Shown one piece after another: positions 1 through 7,894 of a stretch of DNA of 64,000 nucleotides. The notes below the pieces were generated by a model that had not been told where the DNA came from, searched no databases, and was given only the letters and a program-made list of their open reading frames with translations. The stretch comes from Nannocystis sp. RBIL2 (GTDB taxonomy: Bacteria > Myxococcota_A > Polyangia > Nannocystales > Nannocystaceae): positions 6,279,247-6,343,246 of the forward strand of contig NZ_JAPNJW010000001.1 in assembly GCF_026626745.1 (NCBI RefSeq), given 5' to 3'. Position 1 is the stretch's first letter. Each line of letters begins with the position of its first letter. A program made the translations under genes and the position numbers.

Positions 1-686
1 CGACGAGCGCGGAGGGCGAGACGTTCGCGTGGCTGGCGAGCCCGCGCGCCCGCTTCGCCGGCACGTTTACAGAGTACCTCGGCTCGCTGACGGCCGACCG
101 GCGTCGCGCGGCGCGCGAGCTGTTGGCGCGATTCGACGAGTCGTCGGGGTTCCGCTTCGAGCTGACGCCGGAGCCGCCGAGCGAGGCCGAGCTGAACTGG
201 ATCGGCGAACAGCTCGTGCGACAATGGGGGGAGGACGCCGGGTACGCGCTGGCGCAGCACCTGTGGCCGGTCGCGGTCGCCGAGGTGCGGCCGGGGCAGG
301 CGCTGTTCATGCGCGTGTATGCCGGCGACGCGCCGGCGTACTTCAACGGCTACCTGGTGCGCGGCGAGGTCATCACCTCGCAGTCGACCAGCCGCAACCT
401 CGACCTGCACCACGACGGCCTCGGAGTTGTGATCGACTTGAAGGCGATCGCGCGGCTGGTGGAGGCGTTCCCGGCGGTGCGGCGGCTCGACCCGACCTGC
501 CGCACCGGGCTCGACGATCCGCCGTCGATCGGGGTCGCCAAGCGCAAGGTCGTGAACGAGAACGCGTACAAGCCGGTGCTGCTCGTCGGAGCGACGCCGC
601 CGGAGTGCGCGGCCGGGTTGCCTCATTTCGCGCCGGGCCGCGGCTGGGTGGCCGGGACTGCGGGGATCGTCGGGAAGCGGGTATGA
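1..686 (+). CDS. Unknown protein, 5' end outside window
   Basis: The reading frame is open from the first bases of the window (TSAEGETFAWLASP...) and runs without a break to the TGA at 684-686, so the gene starts upstream of the window. The TTG at 123 is only an internal possible start. The visible part is about 227 residues, soluble, with no signal peptide or membrane segment and no domain I recognise. The last four bases form ATGA with the start of the following acetyltransferase gene, so the two are probably translated together. Real coding is supported by third-position GC bias and by this coupling; the function is unknown. Confidence 0.7.
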   Translation, partial: TSAEGETFAWLASPRARFAGTFTEYLGSLTADRRRAARELLARFDESSGFRFELTPEPPSEAELNWIGEQLVRQWGEDAGYALAQHLWPVAVAEVRPGQALFMRVYAGDAPAYFNGYLVRGEVITSQSTSRNLDLHHDGLGVVIDLKAIARLVEAFPAVRRLDPTCRTGLDDPPSIGVAKRKVVNENAYKPVLLVGATPPECAAGLPHFAPGRGWVAGTAGIVGKRV

Positions 687-1237
687 GCGCGGTGAAGAAA
701 GCGCCGCCGCGGCTGACTCCGGCGATCGTGCGCCGCCTGGCCGCGGAGCTGCAGCAGCGCCGCGTGGGCGCGGGGCTGCGGGCGTTCGTGATGGCGGCGG
801 AGGACATCCCGGAGATGGCGGCGATGAGCGCGACTGCGTTCGGCGAGGAGGCGCTGTCGCCGGCGAAGCTGCGGTTTTATCGCGAGCGCGCGCACGCGCT
901 GGCGATCGGGCTGCGGCGCGAGGACGCGATCGTCAGCTACACGCTGGTCGAGCTGCATCGCGGGCAGCGGCGGGTCTACGTGGTCGAGACGTGCACGCGG
1001 GCCGACGAGCAGGGCCGCGGGCACGCGTCGTGGCTGCGCGCGCGGATGGCCGGGATCGCGTATCGATTGGGCTATCGCACGCAGACGACCCACGTGCGGC
1101 AGTCGAACACCGCGGCGCAGGAGCTCAATCGTCGCGCGGGGATGGTGCTGGTGCGGGCGATCGACGAATATTATGACGATGGCGAGACGGGGCTTTATCT
1201 CGCGCGGCCGCTGACGGACGCGGACGACGATTCGTAG
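683..1237 (+). CDS. GNAT family N-acetyltransferase
   Basis: A 184-residue protein starting at ATG 683, which overlaps the stop of the upstream gene (ATGA). The middle carries the acetyl-CoA binding signature of the GNAT fold: a beta strand (RRVYVVETCTR) followed by the loop DEQGRGHASWL, which fits the (R/Q)xxGx(G/A) motif A, and then TTHVRQSNTAAQELNRRAGM, the usual motif B region ending in the conserved 'N...A...G' pattern. It should move an acetyl group from acetyl-CoA to an amine; the substrate cannot be read from sequence. A longer frame reaching back to 29 is only a shadow of the preceding gene. Confidence 0.8.
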   Translation: MSAVKKAPPRLTPAIVRRLAAELQQRRVGAGLRAFVMAAEDIPEMAAMSATAFGEEALSPAKLRFYRERAHALAIGLRREDAIVSYTLVELHRGQRRVYVVETCTRADEQGRGHASWLRARMAGIAYRLGYRTQTTHVRQSNTAAQELNRRAGMVLVRAIDEYYDDGETGLYLARPLTDADDDS

Positions 1238-1308
1238 CAGTCGGCGACCTCGACCCATCGGCCCGCCGCCCACTGCCGCGGTCCCGCGGGCTCCGACCGG
1301 CCGGCACT

Positions 1309-1413
1309 GTGACGTACAGCGCCGGCGATCAGGTGGTGGAGCTCACCGGCGGCGGTTATTGCGGCGGCAACCGCCCGGTGAACGCGGAGCTGCAGTTGCG
1401 ATGGGCGGACTGA
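1309..1413 (+). pseudogene. Possible C-terminal gene scrap
   Basis: A short frame from GTG 1309 to TGA 1413 reads as a protein-like 34-residue tail (VTYSAGDQVVELTGGGYCGG... ending ELQLRWAD), with Gly- and Cys-containing segments of the sort seen at the ends of secreted myxobacterial proteins. Nothing upstream in the same frame looks coding. It may be the remnant of a deleted gene between the GNAT gene and the convergent LysR gene, or chance. Confidence 0.2.
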
Positions 1414-1425
1414 GCGAGGACGCCG

Positions 1426-2325
1426 TCACGCCCGCGACCACGGCGGGTCGCGCATGCGGTCGATCATGAAGTCGACGAAGAGGCGGACCTTGATCGGCAG
1501 GCGGTTGGTCGGTGGATATACGGTATACACGCCCATCGGCCAGCTCCACGCCGGGAGCACCCGCCGCAATTGGCCGGAACGCAGCGCCGCGGCGACGTGG
1601 AAGGTCGGGACGAAGATGAGGCCGTAGCCCCGGATGGCGCCCTCCAGCAGCATGTGCGAGTTGTTGGCGACCATGGGCCCGGAGACCTCGGTCTCGACCT
1701 CGGCCTCGCCCGAGCGCATCTTCCAGCGGCCCGGGGTGGCGTGGTAGGCGTATTGGAGGCACGCGTGGCGGGCGAGCTCGCCCGGTGACTCCGGGTTGCC
1801 GAACTGCTCGAGATAACCGGGGCTGGCACAGACCACGCGCTCGGTGGCGGTGAGCTTGCGGGCGATCAGCCGCCCGTCTCCGAGCTCGCCGGCGCGGATC
1901 GCCACGTCATAACCCTCGGCGATCAGATCGACGTGGCGATCGAGGAATACCAGCTCGAGGGTGAGCTCGGGGTGAAGGCCCTTGAAGTCGGCGATGATGT
2001 CCAGCATGAACTGGATGCCGAAGCCGGTCGGGAGGGTGACCCGCAGCTTGCCGCACGGGGCGGATTGCAGCTCGGAGGCCATCGCCGCGGCGGCCTCGAT
2101 GGCCTGGATGGCCTCGGCGCACCGCTCGAAGTAGACCCGGCCGGCCTCCGTGAGCGTCAGCTTGCGGGTCGTCCGGATCAGCAAAGGCACGCCGAGGCGC
2201 TCCTCGAGGCGCGTCACCAGCTTGCTCGCATACGAGGTGGTGACATCGAGGCGACGGCTGGCGGCGGTGAAGCTGCCTTCCTCGACCACGCGGACGAACA
2301 GCTCGGTCTCGAACAGGCGACTCAC
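1426..2325 (-). CDS. LysR family transcriptional regulator
   Basis: About 299 residues from the preferred GTG start at 2325 (VSRLFETELF...); a TTG eight codons upstream at 2346 is the alternative. The N-terminus is a canonical LysR winged HTH: LFVRVVEEGSFTAASRRLDVTTSYASKLVTRLEERLG..L..RTTRKLTLTEAG. The rest is the periplasmic-binding-like co-inducer domain (GKLRVTLPTGFGIQFML ... ELVFLDRHVDLIAEGYDVAIRAGELGD ... AGELGDGRLIARKL). This is the CrgA/PA2206-like branch that often controls oxidoreductase or quinone genes. No divergent target gene lies within 160 bp, so its regulon is not evident. It converges with the GNAT gene. Confidence 0.9.
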   Translation of the reverse strand: MSRLFETELFVRVVEEGSFTAASRRLDVTTSYASKLVTRLEERLGVPLLIRTTRKLTLTEAGRVYFERCAEAIQAIEAAAAMASELQSAPCGKLRVTLPTGFGIQFMLDIIADFKGLHPELTLELVFLDRHVDLIAEGYDVAIRAGELGDGRLIARKLTATERVVCASPGYLEQFGNPESPGELARHACLQYAYHATPGRWKMRSGEAEVETEVSGPMVANNSHMLLEGAIRGYGLIFVPTFHVAAALRSGQLRRVLPAWSWPMGVYTVYPPTNRLPIKVRLFVDFMIDRMRDPPWSRA

Positions 2326-2513
2326 GGCCGCCCAGAGTACCGCCAAATTCGATGGGTCGATTCGGTTCCGCAGATGCGGACCGAATCATGCGATTGGAAT
2401 CGCCCGGGTCGCTCGGCGCGCGCGTGGAACAATACGATGTTCCATTGCGACGCCGACGACGGCGAGGAATCGAAGTGGTGCGGGTCGACCCCGGCGGCGA
2501 CGAGCCTGGGGGC

Positions 2514-3662
2514 TCAGATGCCTTTGCGGCGGCCGCGGCCGAAGTGCCAGGCGGCGTTGATGCCGATCTCGGTGGCGAACGCGACCGAGCCGACGCCGCC
2601 GCCGATGCCGAACTCGGCGTGGCCGCCGAGGCTCCAGCGCTCGTTGATCTTGCCGAGGATCATCGGCCCGCCGAGCAGCCAGCCGGCGAAGTCGACGCCG
2701 CGGATGGTGCCGTGGGTGATGGCGGCGCCGAGGCCGAGGCGCAGCGAGAACAGGCCGACGATGCGCTTGTTGCCGCCGCCGATCAGGAAGTTGCCCTCGG
2801 GGCCGATGAAGTGGGTGGCCATGTCGTAGGCGACGAGGCCGTCCTGGCGGCCGCGCACGCCGCGGTAGTGCAGGCGCGGGCCGCCGCCGATGTAGCCGCG
2901 CTCGCGCGCGCCGAAGCGCTGCGAGGCGTGGACGCCGATGCCGAAGTGACCGCCGTGGAAGTCGTTGTTCGGGTACATCATCGTGTAGCCGCCGAACAGG
3001 CGCAGGGCCCAGTCGGGCGGGCGCTTGGCGGGCCTGGCCGCAGGGACAGGTTCTGGCTCGGGCGCGGAGGCGACGGCGCCCTCGGCTGGCAGGCTGCCCG
3101 CGCCCTCGGTGACGATGAAGCCGGCGCGGCGGTTGGCGGTCCAGATCTCCTGGCACTCGGCGAGCTTGGCCTCGGCCACGGTGTCCTCCGAGCGGTTGCG
3201 ACAGGCGGTCGGCTCGACGCGCTCGGGCTGGCTCTCGCCGTAGCCGCGGGCGTCGAGGCGCTCGCTGGCGACGCCGCGGCGGATCAGCGCGTTGCGGATC
3301 GACTTGGCGCGCTGGTCGGACAGCTCCTGGTTGGATTTGGTGCTGCCGCGGCTGTCGGTGTGGCCCTCGACCCGGATCTTCAGCTCCGGAAACTGCTTGA
3401 GGACGGCGGCATAGCGGTCGAGGATCTCGTCGGTGCCGCCGCCGAGCAGGGCGGCCGAGCCGGTCTCGAACTCGATCTCGCCGTTCTCGTAGTCGAGCTT
3501 GTCGCCGTGGCGCACGATCGTCACCGTGGCGCCACGCACGATCGGCTTGTCGGCGGCGCCGTCGACCGGCGGGGTGGACACGTTCAGCGAGGCCGAGGCC
3601 TTGCAACCGGCGACGCCCGCGAGCGCGAGGACGGCGACGAGGTGGCGGACAGGTCTGCGCAT
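2514..3662 (-). CDS. OmpA-type peptidoglycan-binding lipoprotein with C-terminal barrel-like region
   Basis: About 382 residues from ATG 3662 (MRRPVRHLVAVLALAGVAGCKAS), chosen because it directly begins a lipoprotein signal with lipobox VAGC; ATG 3680 is an upstream alternative. An OmpA C-like peptidoglycan-binding domain sits near the N-terminus (GEIEFETGSAALL ... LKIRVEGHTDSRGS ... SDQRAKSIRNALIRRGV ... GYGESQP). A Pro/Glu/Ala-rich linker follows, then about 170 residues rich in Gly and alternating aromatics (WALRLFGGYTMMYPNNDF ... AWHFGRG) that look like an outer-membrane beta-barrel. That is the reverse of the usual barrel-then-OmpA order. It is the last gene of the minus-strand run, about 40 bp after the methyltransferase gene. 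Likely anchors the outer membrane to the cell wall. Confidence 0.75.
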   Translation of the reverse strand: MRRPVRHLVAVLALAGVAGCKASASLNVSTPPVDGAADKPIVRGATVTIVRHGDKLDYENGEIEFETGSAALLGGGTDEILDRYAAVLKQFPELKIRVEGHTDSRGSTKSNQELSDQRAKSIRNALIRRGVASERLDARGYGESQPERVEPTACRNRSEDTVAEAKLAECQEIWTANRRAGFIVTEGAGSLPAEGAVASAPEPEPVPAARPAKRPPDWALRLFGGYTMMYPNNDFHGGHFGIGVHASQRFGARERGYIGGGPRLHYRGVRGRQDGLVAYDMATHFIGPEGNFLIGGGNKRIVGLFSLRLGLGAAITHGTIRGVDFAGWLLGGPMILGKINERWSLGGHAEFGIGGGVGSVAFATEIGINAAWHFGRGRRKGI

Positions 3663-3704
3663 GCGCGGAAAATACACCACACCGGCGCCGACGAAGCGAC
3701 GAAG

Positions 3705-4787
3705 TCAATCGCCGGTGAGGCGCTGGCGGCCGGCGCGGGTCAGGCCGCAGACGAACAGCTCCATACGATTGCTGGGCAGCTGCGTGGCCTTGACCTCTTC
3801 CATGCCCATGGCGGAGATCGAGGCGAGCAGCCGCGGGATGTGCCGGACTGCGCGCCAGTCGTCGAGCTTGAGGGTGAGGAGAACACCGTGAAGCGCGTGG
3901 CGCGGGCGGGCGGCGAGGCGCCGGGCGGTGATGAGGGCGACCTGCGGGGCGAGGTTCACGTCCATCAGCACCCAGTGCAGCGCGGCCGGCAGGTCGGCGC
4001 GCTGGACCATGCTCATCGGGCGGTGGAGGTGAATGAAGCGATTGTCGGCCGGGGCCTCGCCGCGGTAGTCGAGGACGACCGGGTCCATCAGCGCCGGGTC
4101 GATGCCGTAGACGGTGACGCCGCGGCGCAGCATCGCGTAGGAGGCGCCGCCGGGGGCGCTGCCGATCTCGACCGCCACGTCGCCGGGGCGCACAGGGGCG
4201 CCGGACCAGATCAGCGCCTCCTCGAGCTTGCGATAGGCCCGCGAGGGGGCCTCGGGCGGCATGTCGACGGCGATCCGCCCGCCCGGGAACGGCGAGTGGC
4301 CGGGGCCGTGGACGTGGTAGCCGACCCACCACGGCTCGCCCTCGGCGACGATGACGTCGAGCACCCAGTCGCCGGGCTCGGCGACCTCGCCGGCGAGCAG
4401 CGGGTGCTGTCCTGCGGGCCAGGCGGCGACGAGGGCCGCGCGGGCCTCGGCGGCGCGCGGGCCGTAGCGGAAGCCGGGCGGCTCCTCGCCGGGGCGCGAG
4501 ATGTCGCGCTCCCACACGTGCAGGCGCACGGGATGGCCCTGGGGACATGTCCCGGAGAGCATTGTGAACACCCGCGCCGCGTCGTCGGCCGGGCCGAGCG
4601 AGGCCCCGAAGGCGCGGACGAACACGGCCGGCAGCGCGACGTCGGCGGCGACCGGCGTCGGCGACTTGAAGGTGACGAGGCCCGGCCGGCTGTAGGCGAA
4701 GCGGAGCTCGGGGCGGAGCGCCGCGAGCTCGAACTTGACCGCCGGCTCGGCGCCGAGCTGGCACACGCAGAAGAGGAAGTGGGTCAC
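3705..4787 (-). CDS. FtsJ/RlmM-like SAM-dependent rRNA ribose methyltransferase
   Basis: 360 residues. The C-terminal half is a Rossmann methyltransferase of the RrmJ/RlmM type: SAM motif I is EIGSAPGGASYAMLRRG, followed by VYGIDPALMDP, a catalytic-loop region WVLMDVNLAP and the closing segment LLTLKLDD ... LPSNRMELFVCG, which matches the end of RlmM. The N-terminal about 150 residues (FAYSRPGLVTFK...) resemble the THUMP-like N-terminal part of RlmM, which 2'-O-methylates C2498 of 23S rRNA. The exact target base is inferred. The start is 7 bp after the stop of the upstream lipoprotein gene, so it is likely co-transcribed. Confidence 0.8.
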   Translation of the reverse strand: MTHFLFCVCQLGAEPAVKFELAALRPELRFAYSRPGLVTFKSPTPVAADVALPAVFVRAFGASLGPADDAARVFTMLSGTCPQGHPVRLHVWERDISRPGEEPPGFRYGPRAAEARAALVAAWPAGQHPLLAGEVAEPGDWVLDVIVAEGEPWWVGYHVHGPGHSPFPGGRIAVDMPPEAPSRAYRKLEEALIWSGAPVRPGDVAVEIGSAPGGASYAMLRRGVTVYGIDPALMDPVVLDYRGEAPADNRFIHLHRPMSMVQRADLPAALHWVLMDVNLAPQVALITARRLAARPRHALHGVLLTLKLDDWRAVRHIPRLLASISAMGMEEVKATQLPSNRMELFVCGLTRAGRQRLTGD

Positions 4788-4794
4788 GCGCGCG

Positions 4795-5739
4795 CTACTT
4801 GACGAACACGGAGACCTCGCGGATGCCCCACGACTCGTCGTCGATGGGCTCGTCGAGGTTGCTGGTGAAGCTCAGGGCGATGGCGTCGCCGTCGTGCGCG
4901 GCCGCCTCGGTGGCGATCGCCAGCAGGCCGTCGCCGACGTCGCCGTTGCCGCAGGCGTTCGACTCCTGGTTGCAGCTGAACGGCGCGGCCGAGTCGCACA
5001 GGTGCGTGAAGATGTCGACGTCGCCCAGCTTGATGATCATCTGCTCGCCGTTGAAGGCGTCCCACGAGTCCATGACGACGGCCTCGGCGACCACGCGCAG
5101 CTCGGTGTGCGGGACCTGGGCGGCGGTGGCGGTCAGCGTGAGCACGTCGCCGGTGCCGAACGGGCCCATCATGTCGCCGAGGTCGCCGCAGGCGCCCTCG
5201 ACCGCCGGTTCGAAGGTGCCGGCGCCGCCAGGCGTGACCACCTGCGTCCAGCCGGGGCTGTCGGCCTCCATGTCGCAGTAGAAGTCGTCGGTCTGACCGT
5301 CGCCGTCGGGGTCGAGCGGGTAGGTGCCGCTCGGCAAATCGGGCTTGGCCTCGTGCAGGGCGAGGCAGCTGGCCTGCAGGCCTGCGCAGGCTCCGCCGTC
5401 GCAGTCGCCGGACTTGCAGTCGGTGCCGTTCATGCAGGCCGCGTCGTTGTCGCACGCGCCGCAGGTGCCGCCGCCGCAGTCCACGTCGGTCTCGTCGCCG
5501 TTCTTCTCGCCGTCAGCGCAGCCCTCGGGGACCTCGCCGGTGGTCAGCGTGTCCGAGGTCATCACCGACTCGGTGGTGGTCGGATTGGTGGTGCTGCCGG
5601 TCGACGGCTCGCCGGACGAGCTGGTGTCGGTCGTGTCGTCGGTCTCGGTGCTGTTGCCCTGGGTGGCCGGGTCGCCGCAGCCGAGGAGGAGCCCCGGCAG
5701 GGCCAGGGCGGTGACGATGAGACAGGTCTTGAAGGACAT
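4795..5739 (-). CDS. Lipoprotein with fibrinogen-like N-terminal motif and Ser/Thr linker
   Basis: 314 residues. The signal peptide MSFKTCLIVTALALPGLLLGC ends in a lipobox (LLGC). A low-complexity Ser/Thr/Asp/Glu linker follows, then a cysteine-dense stretch (CADGEKNGDETDVDCGGGTCGACDNDAAC), a motif common in myxobacterial surface proteins. Next is a fibrinogen-like signature: SCLALHEAKPDLPSGTYPLDPDGDG ... FYCDM ... GWTQVV, i.e. the 'P-SGxYxLDPDG...YCDM...GWT' pattern, and a beta-rich C-terminus. Probably a surface-anchored binding protein. It lies 5 bp downstream of the fructose bisphosphatase gene and 7 bp upstream of the rRNA methyltransferase gene. Confidence 0.75.
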   Translation of the reverse strand: MSFKTCLIVTALALPGLLLGCGDPATQGNSTETDDTTDTSSSGEPSTGSTTNPTTTESVMTSDTLTTGEVPEGCADGEKNGDETDVDCGGGTCGACDNDAACMNGTDCKSGDCDGGACAGLQASCLALHEAKPDLPSGTYPLDPDGDGQTDDFYCDMEADSPGWTQVVTPGGAGTFEPAVEGACGDLGDMMGPFGTGDVLTLTATAAQVPHTELRVVAEAVVMDSWDAFNGEQMIIKLGDVDIFTHLCDSAAPFSCNQESNACGNGDVGDGLLAIATEAAAHDGDAIALSFTSNLDEPIDDESWGIREVSVFVK

Positions 5740-5744
5740 GTGGC

Positions 5745-6706
5745 TCAGTGCTCGTGGAGGAAGCGGTGCGCGTCGACCGAGGTGTCGACCCAGCGTATTG
5801 TGCCAGTCTTGCTGCGAATGGCCAGGCTTTGCAGGTGCATGCGATCGCCGATCCGTCGCACACCTTTCAGCAGGGGACCCCCGGTGACTCCCGTGGCCAC
5901 GAAGATGACGTCGCCCCGGACCAGATCCTCGACCCCGAACACGCGGTCGGGGTCTTTGTGCCCCATGGCGATCGCCCGCTTGCGTCGTCGTCGGAGCGGA
6001 ACACCAACTTGCCGACGAACTCGCCGCCCATGCAGTGGATCGCCGCGGCCCCGAGCACGCCCTCGGGCGCGCCGCCGATGCCGTACACCATGTCGATGCC
6101 GCTCTTGGGGATGCAGGTGGCGACCACCGGCGCGACGTCGCCGTCGGTGATCAGGTGGATCCGCGCGCCGGCCTCGCGCAGCTCGGCGACCAGGTTCTCG
6201 TGGCGCGGACGGTCGAGGACGACGACGGTGAGCTCGTCGGGCCGGCGACCCTTGGCGGCCGCGAGGGTGTAGAGGTTGTCACGCGGCGACTTCGACAGCG
6301 AGATCTTGCCGCGACCCTCGGGGCCGCAGGCGATCTTCATCATGTAACAGTCGGGGGCGTTGAGCAGGAGGCCGCGGTCGGTCACTGCGAGGACGGTGAT
6401 CGCACCGGGCAAGCCGTTGGCGCACAGGTTGGTGCCCTCGAGCGGGTCGACGGCGATGTCGACCTCGGGCAGCGACGGGTCGGACGGGCCGACCTTTTCG
6501 CCGATGTAGAGCATCGGCGCCTCGTCGCGCTCGCCCTCGCCGATGACGATGGTGCCGCGCGCCGCGACGCGCTCGAAGGCGTCGCGCATGGCCTTGACGG
6601 CGGCCGCGTCGGCGCCGTTGCGGTCGCCGCGGCCGATCATGGTCGAGGCGGCGATGGCGGCCGCCTCGGTGACGCGGGTGTACTCGAGGACGAGGGTGCG
6701 GTCCAT
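5745..6706 (-). pseudogene. glpX: Class II fructose-1,6-bisphosphatase (GlpX), frameshifted
   Basis: Start ATG 6706 (MDRTLVLEYTRVTEAAAIAAS), one base after the thioesterase stop (TGA-C-ATG). The first about 245 residues are a textbook GlpX enzyme: IGRGDRNGAD, IVIGEGERDEAPMLYIGE (metal site), VDPLEGTNLC, and YGIGGAPEGVL. Near 5975-5985 the frame breaks: the zero frame continues into SGRSPWGTK and stops at 5867, while the next frame over carries the expected ending RAIAMGHKDPDRVFGVEDLVRGDVIFVATGVTGGPLLKGVRR and stops at 5745. Restoring one base in the 'gacgacgacgcaagcgg' stretch joins both parts into about 320 residues, the normal length. It hydrolyses fructose-1,6-bisphosphate in gluconeogenesis. 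Either a sequencing error or a recent mutation; the intact flanks favour error. Confidence 0.8.
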
Positions 6707-6707
6707 G

Positions 6708-7190
6708 TCAGTCGTCTCCTTCGGGAGCCAGATTGGCGAGGGCGGCCCGCAACGGGCCAGGAAAACGCGCCGGCCGCCCATCGGCGCGGGCGATACAACA
6801 GTGGCAAGTCTCGGCGAAGCCGATGGTCAAGGGCTGCTCGAGGCCCTTGCGATCGCCGGGCGCCACGAGGACGTGGTAGCCGAGGATCAACCGCGCGTAG
6901 CCGATCTCGACCACGCCGACCATGACCGACAAGATGTCGTCGTAGCGCGCGGGCGAGAGGTAGCTGATCTGCAGGTCCGTCAGCGGCAAGGCGTAACCCG
7001 CAGCCTCGACGTCGGCGTAGGTCTGGCCGGCGTCCCGCATGAACTCGACCCGCGCCGCCTCGAGGTAGCGCGCGTAGGTGCCGTGGTACACGACTCCCAT
7101 CTGGTCAGTGTCGGCGTAGATGACCCGCAACTTGACGCCGAGCCGCAGCTCTCGAGCAGGCGAACGGGTGAGCCGGGGTGTGCGCGCCAT
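6708..7190 (-). CDS. YbgC/4-hydroxybenzoyl-CoA-type hotdog thioesterase
   Basis: 160 residues from ATG 7190 (MARTPRLTRSPARELRLG). The hotdog-fold thioesterase signature is clear: VIYADTDQMGVVYHGTYARYLEAARVEFMR, with the catalytic Asp in the 'D.MGVVYH..Y..Y.E..R' motif, then the helix and beta strands LTDLQISYLSPARYDDILSV. It should hydrolyse short- or medium-chain acyl-CoA; in many bacteria such proteins sit with the Tol-Pal genes, but here it leads the minus-strand run into glpX. The frame extends upstream to 7529, but that extension is low-quality sequence inside the foldback region. Stop and glpX start are one base apart. Confidence 0.85.
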   Translation of the reverse strand: MARTPRLTRSPARELRLGVKLRVIYADTDQMGVVYHGTYARYLEAARVEFMRDAGQTYADVEAAGYALPLTDLQISYLSPARYDDILSVMVGVVEIGYARLILGYHVLVAPGDRKGLEQPLTIGFAETCHCCIARADGRPARFPGPLRAALANLAPEGDD

Positions 7191-7439
7191 GACGAGCGGC
7201 GCGCAGGGTAAACCGCCCGCGGTGCGAGCGGGACCGCCCGGGACGTGAGTCGGGTCGCGTGGAGGGTGTAAAAAGGGCGAGCGAGCGGCGTGGGGGGTCG
7301 ACTCGCTAGGAATTCGCGAGTGAAGCACGGTCGCGGCCGAGGCGGGCGCCCGGAGCATCCGTGGCGCGACAGACAAGCGGACGACGGCTGTGCTCGCCGA
7401 TGACGAGGATCTCCTCACTTGTCGCTCGGACTCGGCGGC

Positions 7440-7880
7440 GTCCACATGGCGCGCGAAGAGCCGGGGACCATCGACACCGGGTCGCTGTCGCGTGGACCTG
7501 GAGCGCCTCCACCAGCTCTCGAGACACACAGGTCGAAGAGCCCGCGAGCTCCGAGGACTCGCGGGCGCTCAATTGTCGGCATGGTTTCTGCGCCAGGGCG
7601 TGGCCCTGGAGCGGCTTGCGAGCGCGATCAAGGGGTTGTCGAAAGCCGGGGTCCTACTGCTCGAAGCAGTAACTACGCAGATTTCTCAACTCCTTGATCG
7701 CGCTCGCAAATTCGCCGAAACCAGCGTAGACGCTCATGAATTCGTTCTCTCATTGAACGCCCGCGAGTCCCCAGGGATCGCGGGCGTCGACCCGTGTCGT
7801 GGAGAGATAGTGGAGACGCTCCAGGTCGGCGCGAGGATGCGCTTCGGGACAGATGCGAACGGCGAGCCTCCGCGAGCTCG
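7440..7880. repeat. Long imperfect inverted repeat (foldback), arms about 170-200 bp
   Basis: Sequence 7494-7650 read forward matches 7675-7828 read on the opposite strand, with a symmetry centre near 7663. Matching blocks: gacctggagcg at 7495 against its complement at 7817-7827; ggactcgcgggcg at 7554 against 7757-7769; tgcgagcgcgatcaagg at 7617 against 7692-7708; and a central near-palindrome tactgctcgaagcagta at 7655-7671. Arms are clearly related but diverged, with small indels. RNA from either strand would fold into a hairpin of some 300 nt or more. It could be two head-to-head copies of a dispersed element, or a foldback transposable remnant. Confidence 0.7.
7800..7819 (+). repeat. Left copy of 20-bp direct repeat, candidate attL
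   Basis: The 20 bases tggagagatagtggagacgc recur exactly, in the same orientation, at 51527-51546, where they cover the stop codon of the tyrosine recombinase gene. A 20-bp exact match is not expected by chance in 64 kb. It lies in the right arm of the foldback, which complicates the reading as a simple attachment site. Confidence 0.5.
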
Positions 7881-7894
7881 CCATCTTCACAACA

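Larger units (their letters stand above)
7191..7894. other. 704-bp gene-free stretch holding a long foldback
   Basis: No convincing gene. Frames crossing it (for example 7390-8001 on plus) lack family features and arise from the repeated arms described separately. A short minus-strand frame ends ...RSYCFEQ-stop at 7654-7680, the same last residues (YCFEQ) as the Cys-rich lipoprotein at 51.6 kb. This hints that a remnant of a lipoprotein 3' end is buried here. Confidence 0.6.

Noticed and set aside
2352..4802. 816-residue plus-strand open frame and 792-residue minus-strand frame over the OmpA and methyltransferase genes
   Set aside because: Low-complexity Ala/Arg/Gly/Val translation typical of antisense frames in GC-rich DNA; real family motifs are on the minus strand in other frames.
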